From contig JANXBW010000003.1 of the NCBI GenBank assembly GCA_025060325.1, positions 1 through 64,000 on the forward strand: a stretch of 64,000 nucleotides of DNA, given 5' to 3'. Shown in pieces: positions 1 through 9,431 of the stretch. The DNA comes from Thermoguttaceae bacterium. Its GTDB lineage: Bacteria; Planctomycetota; Planctomycetia; Pirellulales; Thermoguttaceae. Each line of letters starts with the position of its first letter. Position 1 is the first letter of the stretch. The notes under the pieces are model-generated. The model was not told where the DNA came from. It did not search any database and saw nothing but the letters and a program-made list of their open reading frames with translations. A program made the position numbers and the translations under genes.

Positions 1-47
1 TATCCAAACTCAACCCGGATAAGCTCACCAGCGGGAACCTGAAACAT
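1..47 (-). CDS. Possible 5' end of a gene leaving the left edge
   Basis: On the minus strand an ATG at position 47 opens a frame (MFQVPAGELIRVEFG) that stays open to the window edge. A G-rich stretch lies immediately upstream, and the frame is also open back to an in-frame TTG. Only 15 codons are visible, so no family can be assigned. It would be co-directional with the methylase-like gene that ends about 455 bases upstream of it. This could be chance; it is listed because the peptide reads like a normal protein start. Confidence 0.25.
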   Translation of the reverse strand, partial: MFQVPAGELIRVEFG

Positions 48-502
48 CCCCGCCCCCGTTTCCCTCAAGTGACTACCCCGCCTCGCTGGCGGCTCCCGCA
101 GGCGGAAATTTGGGGGCAGGTGCAGGCCCCGCGGAGTTACCATTTCGGCTAACGTAGGACTGAAGCCAGCAGGCAGGGATGACTTTCCACCGCCAGGACC
201 CGGAGAGAGACTCTCAGATTGGCTTGTCTGCCCCTCTGCACCGTTGACTGTCAACGGAGGTGCTGGAGGGAGCCAATATCCCTTTCGGCCAAGGCACGAC
301 TTTACGACCAATTGGTCAACGCGCGTCTGAAAACCCGTGGGTGGGGCGGAGCCCTAAGACCTGTGGACGATCGCCCGTGGCCCGGATATTTTCGGCCAAA
401 ACGAAACTCATCACCCTGGCAACGTGGCGGATCTGGGGGTAAATCACAACGGTGGTTTGCCTTCCTCGGCACAAAAAATGTCAGCCTTACGCGCGACGGC
501 TT
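48..502. other. Intergenic stretch, no gene seen
   Basis: No convincing coding frame is visible on either strand. The stretch contains the near-perfect palindrome at 241-257, listed separately. It follows the stop of the methylase-like gene on the minus strand. A cobalamin-riboswitch-like architecture was looked for and not found. Confidence 0.5.
241..257. repeat. Palindrome CCGTTGAC-T-GTCAACGG
   Basis: Two perfect 8-base arms flank a single central T. The GTTGAC/GTCAAC half-sites recur in inverted pairs in other gaps (for example 25028-25045). It could be an operator or a small hairpin; no function can be assigned from sequence alone. Confidence 0.5.
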
Positions 503-1393
503 TTACTTCTTTTGTCGGTAGGTAATAAAGTCGCCCACGTAAATGAGGTACTCAAACGCCAGCTGGTTGCCCGAAACTTTTTGGGTAATATCCCCGAGCG
601 TGCCGAGGATAACCCGCTCTTTGTCCTTGTAACCTGCATGTTCTACGACTGCTACCGGGGTACTGTCTGGGAGGCTAGTTCGCAATTTTTCGATAAAGCT
701 TTCGAACTCGGCCCGCATCGTAAAAATAGCCATCGGCACCCCAAGGCGTGCTAATTCCGGGATGGTGTCTGTCTTACCGGGCCAGTCATTGGCCGTCAGG
801 ATGACAGATTTGGTCCGTGGACTAATGGTGGGGGACTTGCGCAGGGCGGCATGAGCGGCGTTGAAGGCGCTGACCCCTGGGATAACCACTGGATTAACGT
901 CGGAAAATTCCTCCAATATCCACGCCCATGGGCCGTAAACCAGGGCGTCCCCGTTGTCCAGAATCGCCACTGTTTTTCCTTGAGCAAGCTGTGAGCGCAC
1001 CTGGGCGATAAATTGGCTACGTTGGGCGGTGATTCTTTCAAAAGCTTCTTTTTCTCCCGGGGGTACCTCCTCCGGCTTCATACCGTAGTACCAGAAAAGT
1101 TGCCAGTAGCCCTCGATCACTTGTTTGCCGGCCAGATATTCACGAAGTCGCTCGGCCACACCCGGCGAGACGTAAACGATCTCGGCCTTCTCGATCGTGC
1201 GGGCGGCCCGAATTGTCATCATGTCGGCATCTCCCGGGCCGACCCCTACCAGGTAGAGCGTGCCGGTGCGTGAGGGCTCGGCCAAGCTGGGAGCGCTGAT
1301 TACGCTGACGGTGACTAGCCCAAGGAAACGAACTAGAAATGCCCTCCTTGTAGCGTGGTGATTCCGGGCAGAATGCCGCAAACTATCTTGCAT
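503..1393 (-). CDS. Tat-targeted tetrapyrrole methylase-like protein
   Basis: This 296-residue protein has the fold signature of the SAM-dependent tetrapyrrole (corrin/porphyrin) methylases. Visible motifs are GVGPGD near residue 51, LDNGDALVYGP (the family's GDP..YG region), IPGVSAFNAA, the VVEHAGYKDKERVILGTL strand region and a C-terminal YVGDFI. Before this domain sits an export signal with a twin-arginine motif, TRRAFLV, a hydrophobic stretch and an ASLA-type cleavage region, so the enzyme would be exported folded. The start at 1393 is supported by a GGAGGAGGG ribosome-binding site. Known family members act in the cytoplasm on corrin or sirohaem intermediates, where SAM is available. An exported copy is therefore odd and may bind another ligand. 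The fold assignment is firm; the substrate is unknown. Confidence 0.85.
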   Translation of the reverse strand: MQDSLRHSARNHHATRRAFLVRFLGLVTVSVISAPSLAEPSRTGTLYLVGVGPGDADMMTIRAARTIEKAEIVYVSPGVAERLREYLAGKQVIEGYWQLFWYYGMKPEEVPPGEKEAFERITAQRSQFIAQVRSQLAQGKTVAILDNGDALVYGPWAWILEEFSDVNPVVIPGVSAFNAAHAALRKSPTISPRTKSVILTANDWPGKTDTIPELARLGVPMAIFTMRAEFESFIEKLRTSLPDSTPVAVVEHAGYKDKERVILGTLGDITQKVSGNQLAFEYLIYVGDFITYRQKK

Positions 1394-1656
1394 ATTATCC
1401 CTCCTCCGGCATAAGCGTCAGTAGCAACAAAAGGGCCTGGCGAAATTGGCGATGTCGTACTGCGTGCCTGTGTTTGGCGCTAAAAAAGCTCCTTAGCGTT
1501 TATATCAACAACTTGCCACGCAGGTGTATTTAGTCAGCGTCAAGTCCTGCTAGGCTAGGGGGAGGCGAACGCTTAGGTCCGCGGATCGCAATTCTCACCG
1601 CAAACGGGGCGTGCAGTGAATCGGCATCGGGGCTCGCGGGAGCAGCCGAAGCGTTG
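1394..1656. other. Gap between two minus-strand genes
   Basis: It carries the strong ribosome-binding site of the methylase-like gene at its left end. Around 1476-1500 there is a weak inverted repeat (CGCTAA/TTAGCG) that could act as a terminator for the DUF1559 gene. No gene is seen. Confidence 0.4.
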
Positions 1657-2724
1657 TCAGGGGATGTTTACGGCCTCGCCGCCATTGCGAGATCCGAGGG
1701 CTCGCCACACGTCAAGGTCGACGGTCTGGCTGACGAACCGGACCGAGCCATCGGTAAGGGCCACATTGACACCGCCGGGGTGTCGGCTGCGGGCCATCTG
1801 CCACAAGGCGCGGATGGGTGACCACTTGGCGCAGTCGGGGATATCCGAATTGGGTCCCCACCAGTGGTAGTAAGCGGTATATAGAACAAAGCCATCGACC
1901 CATCGAGCTGTCCGATTTGGCCGAGCGGCAACCGGTTGGCCGTATCGGCTGCACCAAGCGGGATCAAGAGTCGGACCAGCACTGCCGCTACTTGCGCCCA
2001 CGATGACAATATCTTTGTTTTCTTTGGTAAGCACAACACCACCCGAAAGGGACATTTGCGGATCGGGTAGCAGACTTTCCGAAAAGGCGGCAGTATTACT
2101 AGTTCCGTCAGTAACGTCAGCAAACCGGTAAGCCGTTAGCCGGGCGAAAATGCCGTCGGTTTCGAACACGGCCGTACCGTTTTGGTTCGGAGCACCTCGT
2201 CCCCAGCAGGCCATGTAATTGGTTGCCCCAAATTCCGGTTCAACTCGCTGGGCCTTGTCACTGGGACAATAAAAGAAGCTAATCTCCTGCTTGACAGGTT
2301 CCACATTGTCCGGATGGACGCCGTAACCTGGCCCCAGGTATATGCCTGTGTGCCCGTAAAGCGGCACCTCCAGATTAAGCGACTTGTACACGTTGTACTG
2401 CTCCATGTAAGGGGTAAGCATCGCAAGCGCTCCCCACCGGTATTGCCAAGCCGGGATTTGTTCGTAACCGCGGCAGGTCTTTTCCGGTGAGCCAACCGGG
2501 AACTGCCCGTAGACATCATGGAAGTTGTGAAGAGCAAGGACGATTTGCCTGAGGTTATTTGTGCACTTTATTCTTCGGGCGGCTTCTCGGGCGGCTTGGA
2601 CCGCCGGGAGCAAAAGGGCAATGAGCACGCCGATGATGGCGATCACCACCAATAGCTCGACCAGGGTAAAAGCTCGCCTAGGGCGATCCCCGTACTGGCC
2701 AGATGGATTGACGCGTTTACTCAT
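1657..2724 (-). CDS. DUF1559 domain protein with prepilin-type N-terminus
   Basis: This 355-residue protein begins with a type IV pilin/pseudopilin-like leader. A charged segment is followed by [20 protein letters not shown] and then [14 protein letters not shown], the classical prepilin cleavage/methylation motif of planctomycete DUF1559 proteins. The C-terminus has the family's [16 protein letters not shown] motif. The ATG at 2724 is chosen because the leader starts right after it and a GGGAGT site lies upstream; the frame stays open to 2955, but that extra 77-residue part looks non-coding. The family is hugely expanded in planctomycetes and presumed to form secreted pseudopilin-like structures; the exact role is unknown. 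It is isolated, with nearly 1 kb of apparent non-coding DNA upstream. Confidence 0.93.
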   Translation of the reverse strand: MSKRVNPSGQYGDRPRRAFTLVELLVVIAIIGVLIALLLPAVQAAREAARRIKCTNNLRQIVLALHNFHDVYGQFPVGSPEKTCRGYEQIPAWQYRWGALAMLTPYMEQYNVYKSLNLEVPLYGHTGIYLGPGYGVHPDNVEPVKQEISFFYCPSDKAQRVEPEFGATNYMACWGRGAPNQNGTAVFETDGIFARLTAYRFADVTDGTSNTAAFSESLLPDPQMSLSGGVVLTKENKDIVIVGASSGSAGPTLDPAWCSRYGQPVAARPNRTARWVDGFVLYTAYYHWWGPNSDIPDCAKWSPIRALWQMARSRHPGGVNVALTDGSVRFVSQTVDLDVWRALGSRNGGEAVNIP

Positions 2725-3685
2725 TGGCTGATACTCCCGTCCGAGAGCGGTTTCCGTGGGAAGCTGAGCCCGATGACTTCGGCCCCTCAGGTGCCGGCCT
2801 AACGCGATGTGGACGTAACCGGATACGAACCACAGGGCTCCCTTCAAGCGCCCATGCGTAGCGAACGATTCGAGCTTACCTGGAAGTGACACGGGTCCCC
2901 GGAGCCGACAGGATTTGTAATACGTTCGCGAAAATCGTGTTACCACCGGCGCCAAAATAATACAGGTTTGCGCAACCGATGCGTAGGTTGTTAGGTTACG
3001 TTTTGCCCGATTTTATTACTCACCGACCGGCTGTCAAGCACCCTGGAGAAATCACCACAAGAAGGCAAGTGACCAAGCTAAGCAATTTGCTTGCCGTGCA
3101 CGCCCAAGATGAGGAGAAAAAGGAGATCATGCAGATGCGGAAAGCCCTACCGGATCCCTCGGGTTGGTGGCCGGCAGAACCTCACGTTTGGAGGAGTAAG
3201 AACTTTGGCTTTATAAACCATCGGGGATCCACGCGGAGAAGGAGCTTCATTGATTGGGCAAGCCCAACCGGTGGTATGCGAAAGCACTGCGCTCTTGGGC
3301 TGGCACAATTTCGGCAGGACAAAAGCCCAGCGTCGACAGCCGGACCGGCTGCTCTTAGCGCTGTCATCTCTTATGGGGATACAAGTCAGGACGTAAGAAA
3401 AAATGCGCTTATCGGCAACACCCTGACCGCGTCTACCCTCCAGCCAGCCCGGACCGGCCAGGTGGTGGGCTTTAAGTTTTTAAACTGGATCTCGTGGGGA
3501 CGATTTAAACCCAGGTTCGCCCGGCTGGGCTCCCCGCGGCAATTCATCTGCGCCTTGGGTAGAAGGCTCGGTCGGCAAGAGTTCTGGTGCCAAAGATCTT
3601 GGCAGTTCTGGCCCAGGGAATATTCTTTCTCGCCGGGTCGCTCGGTTTTGGCAAAACGATCTCGATAACACTTTATCCGGTAGCC
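2725..3685. other. Long intergenic stretch, no credible gene
   Basis: Nearly 1 kb separates the DUF1559 start from the end of the DUF1501 gene. A plus-strand frame at 2979-3668 is open but has no recognisable domain, no clear ribosome-binding site and a composition unlike the real genes here. The promoter of the DUF1559 gene should lie at the left end. Confidence 0.5.
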
Positions 3686-4996
3686 TTACGATGCGCGGCC
3701 GGCACGATATTCCTCTTTTACAAACAAGGGGACTGGCCCAGGTACAGGGCCGAGCACGGGCTCTGCCGGAACGCCAAGCCAATCCTCGAGAAGAGATTTG
3801 TAAACTGCCCGAAAGTCCGTGTGATGAATCAGCCCCCCTTGGTCGAGTTGATAAAGGCTCGGGTGTTTACCCACTAGTCCGCCTTGCACCGCTTTGCCGA
3901 AGACGAATAGGGAGGTCGCTGCACCGTGGTCTGTACCGTGGCGACCGTTTTCGGCGAGGGTCCGCCCGAATTCGGAAAATGTCATCAGCAGGACACGATC
4001 AGCAATGCCCAGCTTTTCGGTGTGGTGAGCAAAACTCGCTATGCCTTGAGCAAGCTCAGTCAACAAAGCATGATGGTTGTCGAGCTGGTTAGCGTGGGTA
4101 TCAAAGCCGCCCGGCTCCGGGCCGCCAAAATCGGTAAAGAAAAATCGGACCCCGACCTCTGCGTCAATGAGCGAGGCGATAAGTTGAAGCCGCCGCTCCA
4201 GTTCAAATCGGGCGGCATCGAGTTGAGGGGCAACTTTCTCTACAGCCGCCTGGACACGTTTCGCCACCCGCTGGGCTTGTGTGGCTGTCTGGCGCAGATG
4301 GCGGAGAAGGTCTTGCGCTTCCGCCGTTAAAGGCGCTGTCCCCTCATCCGGCGGCTCCCCTGAGGAAATTTCCCAATCGCCGGCGGGAAGCGGTTCCCAG
4401 TTGACATTGTTGGCGTCGCGAATTCGTGGGACCACCGCACTTCTCCCCACCAAAGCTTGCGGCAGGGGAATTGTACCCACGAATAATGCATGAACTTCGG
4501 AGGGAAGGGCTTGGTTAAGGATGTCGCATGCCCGTCCGATCCAACCGGTGCGTTCCACTGTGTCGCCGGGCAACGCTGTGTACCAATCACGGATCGCCTG
4601 TTGATGATCTCGCGAGGACTGGGGATAACCTACGCCTTGGAGAATGGCTAGCTGCCCATCCTGGAACAATTCCCGAAGGGGATCCAGCGCCGGGTGAAAG
4701 GCCAAATTGTCGCTAATAGGCCGGGCCTTCTTCGCCACCGAGTTAAGAGTGGGACGAGCCCTGAAGTAAGCGGGATCCTGGTATGGGATCACGGTGTTTA
4801 AAATGTCATTGCCGCCGGTAAGCTGAATAACAATAACCGATCGTCCCTTGGCCCCCTCGACCGGTTGTTTCCCAGCCGGCTGCGTCAACGGAAAGAGGCA
4901 AGCACCGGGAAGCAGGCCGAGAGTGGTCCCGGCTACACTCATCCGGATAAACTTCCGGCGGGAAAGATGTAACCGAAAGCTGGCGTCATCCCTCAT
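3686..4996 (-). CDS. DUF1501 family protein, Tat-exported
   Basis: This 436-residue protein starts with LSRRKFIRMSVAGTTLGLLPG, a twin-arginine signal followed by a hydrophobic core and a Cys (ACLF) that could be lipidated. The mature part shows DUF1501 features: VIVIQLTGGNDILNTVIPY, FHPALDPLRELF, LAILQGVGYPQSSRDH, FGGPEPGGFDTHANQL and LLMTFSEFGRTLAENGRHGTDHGAA. These histidines and acids resemble alkaline-phosphatase/sulfatase-like metal sites, and the family is related to that superfamily. The ATG at 4996 is preferred because AAGGAG sits 12 bases upstream and the Tat signal follows directly; an earlier in-frame start at 5077 would add an unlikely 27-residue leader. It follows the DUF1800 gene on the same strand, the standard planctomycete pair. 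Substrate unknown. Confidence 0.93.
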   Translation of the reverse strand: MRDDASFRLHLSRRKFIRMSVAGTTLGLLPGACLFPLTQPAGKQPVEGAKGRSVIVIQLTGGNDILNTVIPYQDPAYFRARPTLNSVAKKARPISDNLAFHPALDPLRELFQDGQLAILQGVGYPQSSRDHQQAIRDWYTALPGDTVERTGWIGRACDILNQALPSEVHALFVGTIPLPQALVGRSAVVPRIRDANNVNWEPLPAGDWEISSGEPPDEGTAPLTAEAQDLLRHLRQTATQAQRVAKRVQAAVEKVAPQLDAARFELERRLQLIASLIDAEVGVRFFFTDFGGPEPGGFDTHANQLDNHHALLTELAQGIASFAHHTEKLGIADRVLLMTFSEFGRTLAENGRHGTDHGAATSLFVFGKAVQGGLVGKHPSLYQLDQGGLIHHTDFRAVYKSLLEDWLGVPAEPVLGPVPGPVPLFVKEEYRAGRAS

Positions 4997-5192
4997 TGCA
5001 GATGGCTCCTTGCCGGGCCTCGCGTAAACGCACCGTCTATCTGGTATGCCCTTCCCCGACGCGACTGTGGGCTCCATCGATTGCGATTTTTTCGGCTTGC
5101 CCTTTGATCTTCGAAGAAGTCACTTTCGGCTGTTTGCGAGGTTGCCGCCGGGATCAATCGCGCCAAGGGCGTCAGGATTAACCCCTCAGTGA

Positions 5193-6587
5193 CTACGCCA
5201 GTTCGAATTCCGGTTGCTGCACCAACTCCGCCAAGAATACCTTGGCTCCGTCGGCAGGTTGGAAAGGACGTGACGCGCTCAAGCTGTTCCATTTCTGTTG
5301 AAGGGTGCCCATGGTGGTCGAAGGCAGATCGCCTTGGTAAATAAGTTGACTTAAAAAATCGGGAAGCTTGTTTATGCTACCATAGCCGTGCTTTTGAGCG
5401 ACCGCCCACGGGTCCAAAGCCGAGGATACGGCCAGTTGACGAAGAACTTGCTTTCTCCGCAAGAAACTAAGGTGATTGATCCACGCGCGGCCTTCCGGCC
5501 AACCGTCGAAGGTGGGCGGATTGCAAAGGTCCTGCCCTAAGTCGACGAGGTCTTCGCCTAATCTTGCGGTGGGGACGATTTGTCCCAACATCCGCGCAAG
5601 CCCAACGACCGATTCTACGGGGCTTTTGACCCTACTCCGGTAGGCGAGCGTGGAATAGAAGATGTTCGACCGCAAGATCACCCGCACTACCCCCAGGAGG
5701 GACTCGCCTTGAGCCAGACAATCAACAAGCGGCGAGAGAAGTTCTCCGGACGGCGGGTGTTCTTCGCTGATGAAATATCGGAAAAGTTTCCGCACGACAA
5801 ACTCTTGACTTGCCGGATGAGCGGAGATGACGGCCACTAATTCGGGGATGCCAAAATCGCCTTGCCGGCCGAGGATCTTTTTTGGCCGCGGATCGTGTTC
5901 ACTAGCGATAAACCGCAGCCGATTGTTGACGACAAACCAGCCCGTCCACGCCCGAGCGATTTCTTGTAGTTCTGTGGCAGGCAGCCCGTCTGGTGCCAGC
6001 CCGACTTGAGCGGCAAAGATGCGTGCCCACTTTAGGCTGGGCTGCGCCTTTCGATGCTGGGGCGAGCCAGCGGAAAGAAGAAGCGCCGGATGCCCGCAGA
6101 CGGTTGCCAAGACATTTTGCCACGAGCTGAGGCAACTTTCCCGCAGCTGCAAGAGGTAGTCAACAAATAGGGTTGGGTCCCGCAGCCGATCGGCGGAAAT
6201 GGCAAAGTGGCCATGCCAAAATAAAGTCAGTTTTTCTTCCAGGGGAAAGGGACTTTCCACCATCCGCCGCAGCCACCAGGCCCGGATCCCTCCCTGGCCC
6301 TGTCCGCGAGCTGCTTCTCGCAGAAGCGGATCGAATTGCTGGTGAAATTGGGCCAACTTTGGCGGTGGTGTTGTTAGCCGGCTAACGGTCTTTTCCGGTC
6401 CCTCCTCAAGCGCCTGCTGTAACTGGGGCCAACTGCCTGCGAAAGCTGCCCGCCGGAATAGATGTCCTACCTTCCGCAAATCCCATGGGTCGTTGGGCGT
6501 GGGCACAAACGGCTCCCACGCCCAGACCGGATCGACCCGCAGCTGACCGAGGCTTGCGTCCACCTGGTCATTAGCAGAGAGCGTCAT
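5193..6587 (-). CDS. DUF1800 family protein
   Basis: This 464-residue protein has the DUF1800 pattern. An N-terminal DPWDLRKVGHLFRRAAFAGSW resembles the usual HLLRRAGFG motif; then come LTLFWHGHFA (the conserved W.HF motif), FAAQVGLAPDGLPATELQEIARAWTGW, and the C-terminal LVDLGQDLCNPPTFDGWPEGRAWI. The family is almost always encoded next to DUF1501, as here (about 200 bases separate the two genes), and the pair is presumed to work together in the cell envelope. No obvious signal peptide is seen. The sequence just upstream of the ATG (TCTTCCTCCT) is not a Shine-Dalgarno site, so the start is less certain. A GTTGAC element lies about 30 bases further upstream on the coding strand and could be a -35 box. 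Confidence 0.92.
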   Translation of the reverse strand: MTLSANDQVDASLGQLRVDPVWAWEPFVPTPNDPWDLRKVGHLFRRAAFAGSWPQLQQALEEGPEKTVSRLTTPPPKLAQFHQQFDPLLREAARGQGQGGIRAWWLRRMVESPFPLEEKLTLFWHGHFAISADRLRDPTLFVDYLLQLRESCLSSWQNVLATVCGHPALLLSAGSPQHRKAQPSLKWARIFAAQVGLAPDGLPATELQEIARAWTGWFVVNNRLRFIASEHDPRPKKILGRQGDFGIPELVAVISAHPASQEFVVRKLFRYFISEEHPPSGELLSPLVDCLAQGESLLGVVRVILRSNIFYSTLAYRSRVKSPVESVVGLARMLGQIVPTARLGEDLVDLGQDLCNPPTFDGWPEGRAWINHLSFLRRKQVLRQLAVSSALDPWAVAQKHGYGSINKLPDFLSQLIYQGDLPSTTMGTLQQKWNSLSASRPFQPADGAKVFLAELVQQPEFELA

Positions 6588-6748
6588 AGGAGGAAGATCT
6601 CCATGGTACCAAAGTCAACACAGCGTCTGCGCCGGCAGGTGCTTTCCCGCGGATAGAAGCCCCTCAGGGCAAGCTCCAGGGCAGGTCCAAATGACGTCGG
6701 CATATAACCGGAGCCAGCGCAGTTATCGTGCAACTACCTCCGGGAAGG

Positions 6749-8539
6749 CTAATTTTCAGTCCCCGGCAAGGCGACCTCAATTCGGGCTTGGGGCTTGTCC
6801 TCTTGCCGGAGCAGCTCTACGCGGAGCTCGCCCAAAATCGCAACAAGGGCGAAGAGGTTATTTGTTTCTGCCTCGGCTTTTTCCCGGGAGTGACCTCTCT
6901 CCACCATGTTTTGGCGGATAATTGCCTCGCGATTGGTTTTGAGCAGTTTAAGAAGACCTTCCCGATCCGTCTCGAGCACGAAATGACGCCCCGGCAGTCG
7001 AGCGGCGTTTTGATCTTCTTGTTGTAGATAGTCGATGATATCCCGAGCAAGCTGTTCTGTAGATGAAAGGACAAGGTACTCGCCGACAGGGGCCAGCACC
7101 GGACGGAAGTTAAAGCGAACGTCTTTGCGATCTTCCGGGGTTAGCCCGACGGTGGAAAATGCCGCCACGGTGTACCGAACTCCTCGGTATTCCGCGCGAT
7201 CGAGGATCAGACCAGGCAGAGCTTGTTGACCCCGCGTAAAGTTTATGAGGCCCAGGGCCTTCTGCCAGGCCTCCTCGGCCATGGGGACGAACTGCTTCGG
7301 GTCTTTCATCCGGAAGACCAACGCCATGGCAGGTAGGGCAACTGCCGGAACGCCGTAGTCGGGCTGATATTCCTGAGCCGCGACCACTAGCCGAATTTCT
7401 GGGTGAAGATGAGGCAGAACCTCTTCGCTAAAGTGTCGACCGGTGAAGAAAACGCCCATCATGTTCTCGAAGAAGATCAAGCCACTGGTTCGTTCCGGGA
7501 AAAGGACGTCTTTCTGCCGGTAGAACCGGGCCAAGTCGCGATAGAGGCTCACTGCCACAAGACGGCGCGGGACTTCAATGTTTCGGAGACAGCCGCTTTC
7601 ATTCGTCGGCAGAGAGAATGCAGTGGGATGATCGCCACCTGGGAAGGTGCCGTCGGCAACCACATGAAGACCGACCCGGCCGCCGTCGACATTGATGGCA
7701 GCGGCCATCCACGTGGCATTGGAAAGGGCCTCCAAGTTATCGGCCACCATAAGGGCAAGTAGGGGATTGGTCCTCATCGCCCGCTCGATCCGATCGGATC
7801 GTGGGGCTTCCTTAATCAGGCCGATGTTGACAAACGCCCGGACCCAGGCATTTTGAGGCAGGGCGGCCTGAGCCTGTTGATAAGCCGCAACACGCGCCAG
7901 GGAGCCTGCGCCGCCCGTTTCCGCCAAGTCGGCTGCGCTTCGCAAAAGATCCGCCTTGTTTGAAAGCAGGAGCCGTGATCCGACAAGAGCATGGACGTTT
8001 TTGCCACCGTCAAAGGTCCAGCCAGTCCATCCCTTGTATACTCCGGAGGCAACGCGATCCGGATCGCCCGCCTTCTGGGCCTCATCGCGGGCATGTTCAA
8101 GCAACACTTGGTGAAGCTTGCTCAGAAGCTCGGCACTTTTCGTGTCTACCACGATCAATACCTGGTTCCGGGGGAGAAGAGCCGCGGTGATTCGGCCGCC
8201 GAAAAGTTTCCTGACCGCGTCTTTCCAATCGGTGCCGAGACGAAATTCTAGGTATCTTACGATTCCCACAATTTGGGCAAACTGGGGTGATTCGAGAAAT
8301 TGCCTAATTTGCTCGTTTTCGCGAATCCGCCCCTCGAATTCCTTGGACAACAAGCCTTCCACAACCTTAGAGCTGTCTGGGATTTCCAGGACTATCGCGG
8401 CCTCCGCCGGTATCCATTCCGTAGCAGAAGGCAGCTCCTCGCCAGCACCGCAAACATTAGCCGCTGGAAGGATTAGGATTGTGATTAAAGAAGTGAAGAT
8501 GGACCGCTTCACCCGTGCCATCATTGAGACTCTCCTCAT
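6749..8539 (-). CDS. Large exported protein of unknown function
   Basis: This 596-residue protein starts with a signal peptide (positive MMARVKR, then a hydrophobic SLITILILPA segment and cleavage near CGAGEE). The mature region opens with EWIPAEAAIVLEIPDSSKVV, a style seen in planctomycete exported proteins that resemble DUF3352-type repeats. It contains AWVRAFVNIGLIKEA, MALVFRMKDPKQFVPMAEEAW and YLVLSSTEQLARDIIDYL, suggesting two related alpha/beta halves. No catalytic motif is recognised. The gene stands alone with 160 bases before the DUF1800 gene. The start region is unusual: ATG codons at 8539, 8524 and 8521 are in frame, and the first two are each preceded by their own AGGAG because of a 15-base tandem duplication. 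Function unknown. Confidence 0.85.
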   Translation of the reverse strand: MRRVSMMARVKRSIFTSLITILILPAANVCGAGEELPSATEWIPAEAAIVLEIPDSSKVVEGLLSKEFEGRIRENEQIRQFLESPQFAQIVGIVRYLEFRLGTDWKDAVRKLFGGRITAALLPRNQVLIVVDTKSAELLSKLHQVLLEHARDEAQKAGDPDRVASGVYKGWTGWTFDGGKNVHALVGSRLLLSNKADLLRSAADLAETGGAGSLARVAAYQQAQAALPQNAWVRAFVNIGLIKEAPRSDRIERAMRTNPLLALMVADNLEALSNATWMAAAINVDGGRVGLHVVADGTFPGGDHPTAFSLPTNESGCLRNIEVPRRLVAVSLYRDLARFYRQKDVLFPERTSGLIFFENMMGVFFTGRHFSEEVLPHLHPEIRLVVAAQEYQPDYGVPAVALPAMALVFRMKDPKQFVPMAEEAWQKALGLINFTRGQQALPGLILDRAEYRGVRYTVAAFSTVGLTPEDRKDVRFNFRPVLAPVGEYLVLSSTEQLARDIIDYLQQEDQNAARLPGRHFVLETDREGLLKLLKTNREAIIRQNMVERGHSREKAEAETNNLFALVAILGELRVELLRQEDKPQARIEVALPGTEN

Positions 8540-8551
8540 TGAGACTCTCCT
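8522..8551 (-). repeat. Tandem duplication of ribosome-binding site plus start codon
   Basis: The 15-base unit AGGAGAGTCTCAATG (read on the minus strand) occurs twice in perfect tandem. Each copy supplies an AGGAG site, a 7-base spacer and an ATG in the same frame. Translation could begin at either copy, five codons apart, or at the extra ATG at 8521. Confidence 0.85.
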
Positions 8552-9431
8552 CGCAAACTTCTGCGTGGTTAACCGTTGGTTCTAACCGGTGAGTTAGTGT
8601 AGGGCTCGGCCAACTAAGAGATCAATTTGTTTGACCCTGGCCTCCATTCGGCCGGTCGGCTTCCCCGGGGAGACAGCGGACGCCTAAGCCGGTCGTTTCC
8701 GCGAGGGAAGCGCTTCAAGCCGCCTTGCCTCCCGGAGCACCTTCCCCCGATCGCTTTCGCTCACCCGGAGGCTTGGTTCCGTTTTCCGGGTCCCGGTCAT
8801 CAGGGCCGGCGGACCGTCGTGCCAAAACCGTATTCGAAGTTGGGCGGGAAAAATTTGCTGTCAATCGCGAAAAATTGGTTGGAGGCACTGTCGGTGGCCC
8901 TTGGCGGCCGGCGCCACCGAGGAGGTTGGGTGGGTAGCTCGCCCGGAGGCGCCTCGGCAATGCGAATTCAGTTGGGCACTGCGATTTCGGTCTTTCGGCT
9001 TACCCCGAGGGTTTAAGAGGGTGCCCGCGGACAGGCGCTGGCGGTATCCGCTTATGGAGGTCGGACAACGTTCCTGAGTCGCTCATGCCGTGCAGTGAAA
9101 TTCGGTACAAGAGAGGCGGTTTAGGCCTTCGGAACGAGACGAAGTGCCAGAGTAGTTAGAGGGAGCGCCCGAGCGAGTGGGGTACTAGTCAACCAAAAAG
9201 AGGGGACAAGTTGCGAACGGCCTTGAGGAAAAGGGGCCCCGCGCTCCCAAGCGGCTTTGGCATTCCCGCCGGCCTTCGTCTGCTTGGCGGGTGTGAACGT
9301 TTAACGATCGTGTAAGTATTGCCTTGATACCTCCCCCTTCGTGACCGTAATTTGGTTATGAGAGCTTCCTCTTTGAGCGCCACGTGGGGGAGTTAGGGCT
9401 AGGTGGAAGTCCGCGGGGGAGGAGATTCTCG
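8552..9431. other. Long divergent intergenic stretch
   Basis: About 880 bases lie between the divergent exported-protein gene (minus) and the response-regulator gene (plus). No credible coding frame is seen. It must hold promoters for both genes. GC-rich inverted repeats are present, but none is strong enough to name a known RNA. A GTCAAC site occurs near 9188. Confidence 0.45.

Noticed and set aside
1-502. Cobalamin riboswitch next to the tetrapyrrole-methylase-like gene
   Set aside because: The B12-box and the typical GGGAA/GGTG arrangement could not be found. The region also lies downstream, not upstream, of the gene.
2979-3668. 229-codon plus-strand open frame between DUF1559 and DUF1501
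   Set aside because: No ribosome-binding site, no recognisable domain and a Lys/Arg/Ser-rich random-looking composition. Most likely a chance frame in non-coding DNA.
8627-9016. 129-codon plus frame in the gap before the response regulator
   Set aside because: Pro/Arg/Gly-rich, no domain, overlapped by similar frames on the other strand, no start signal.
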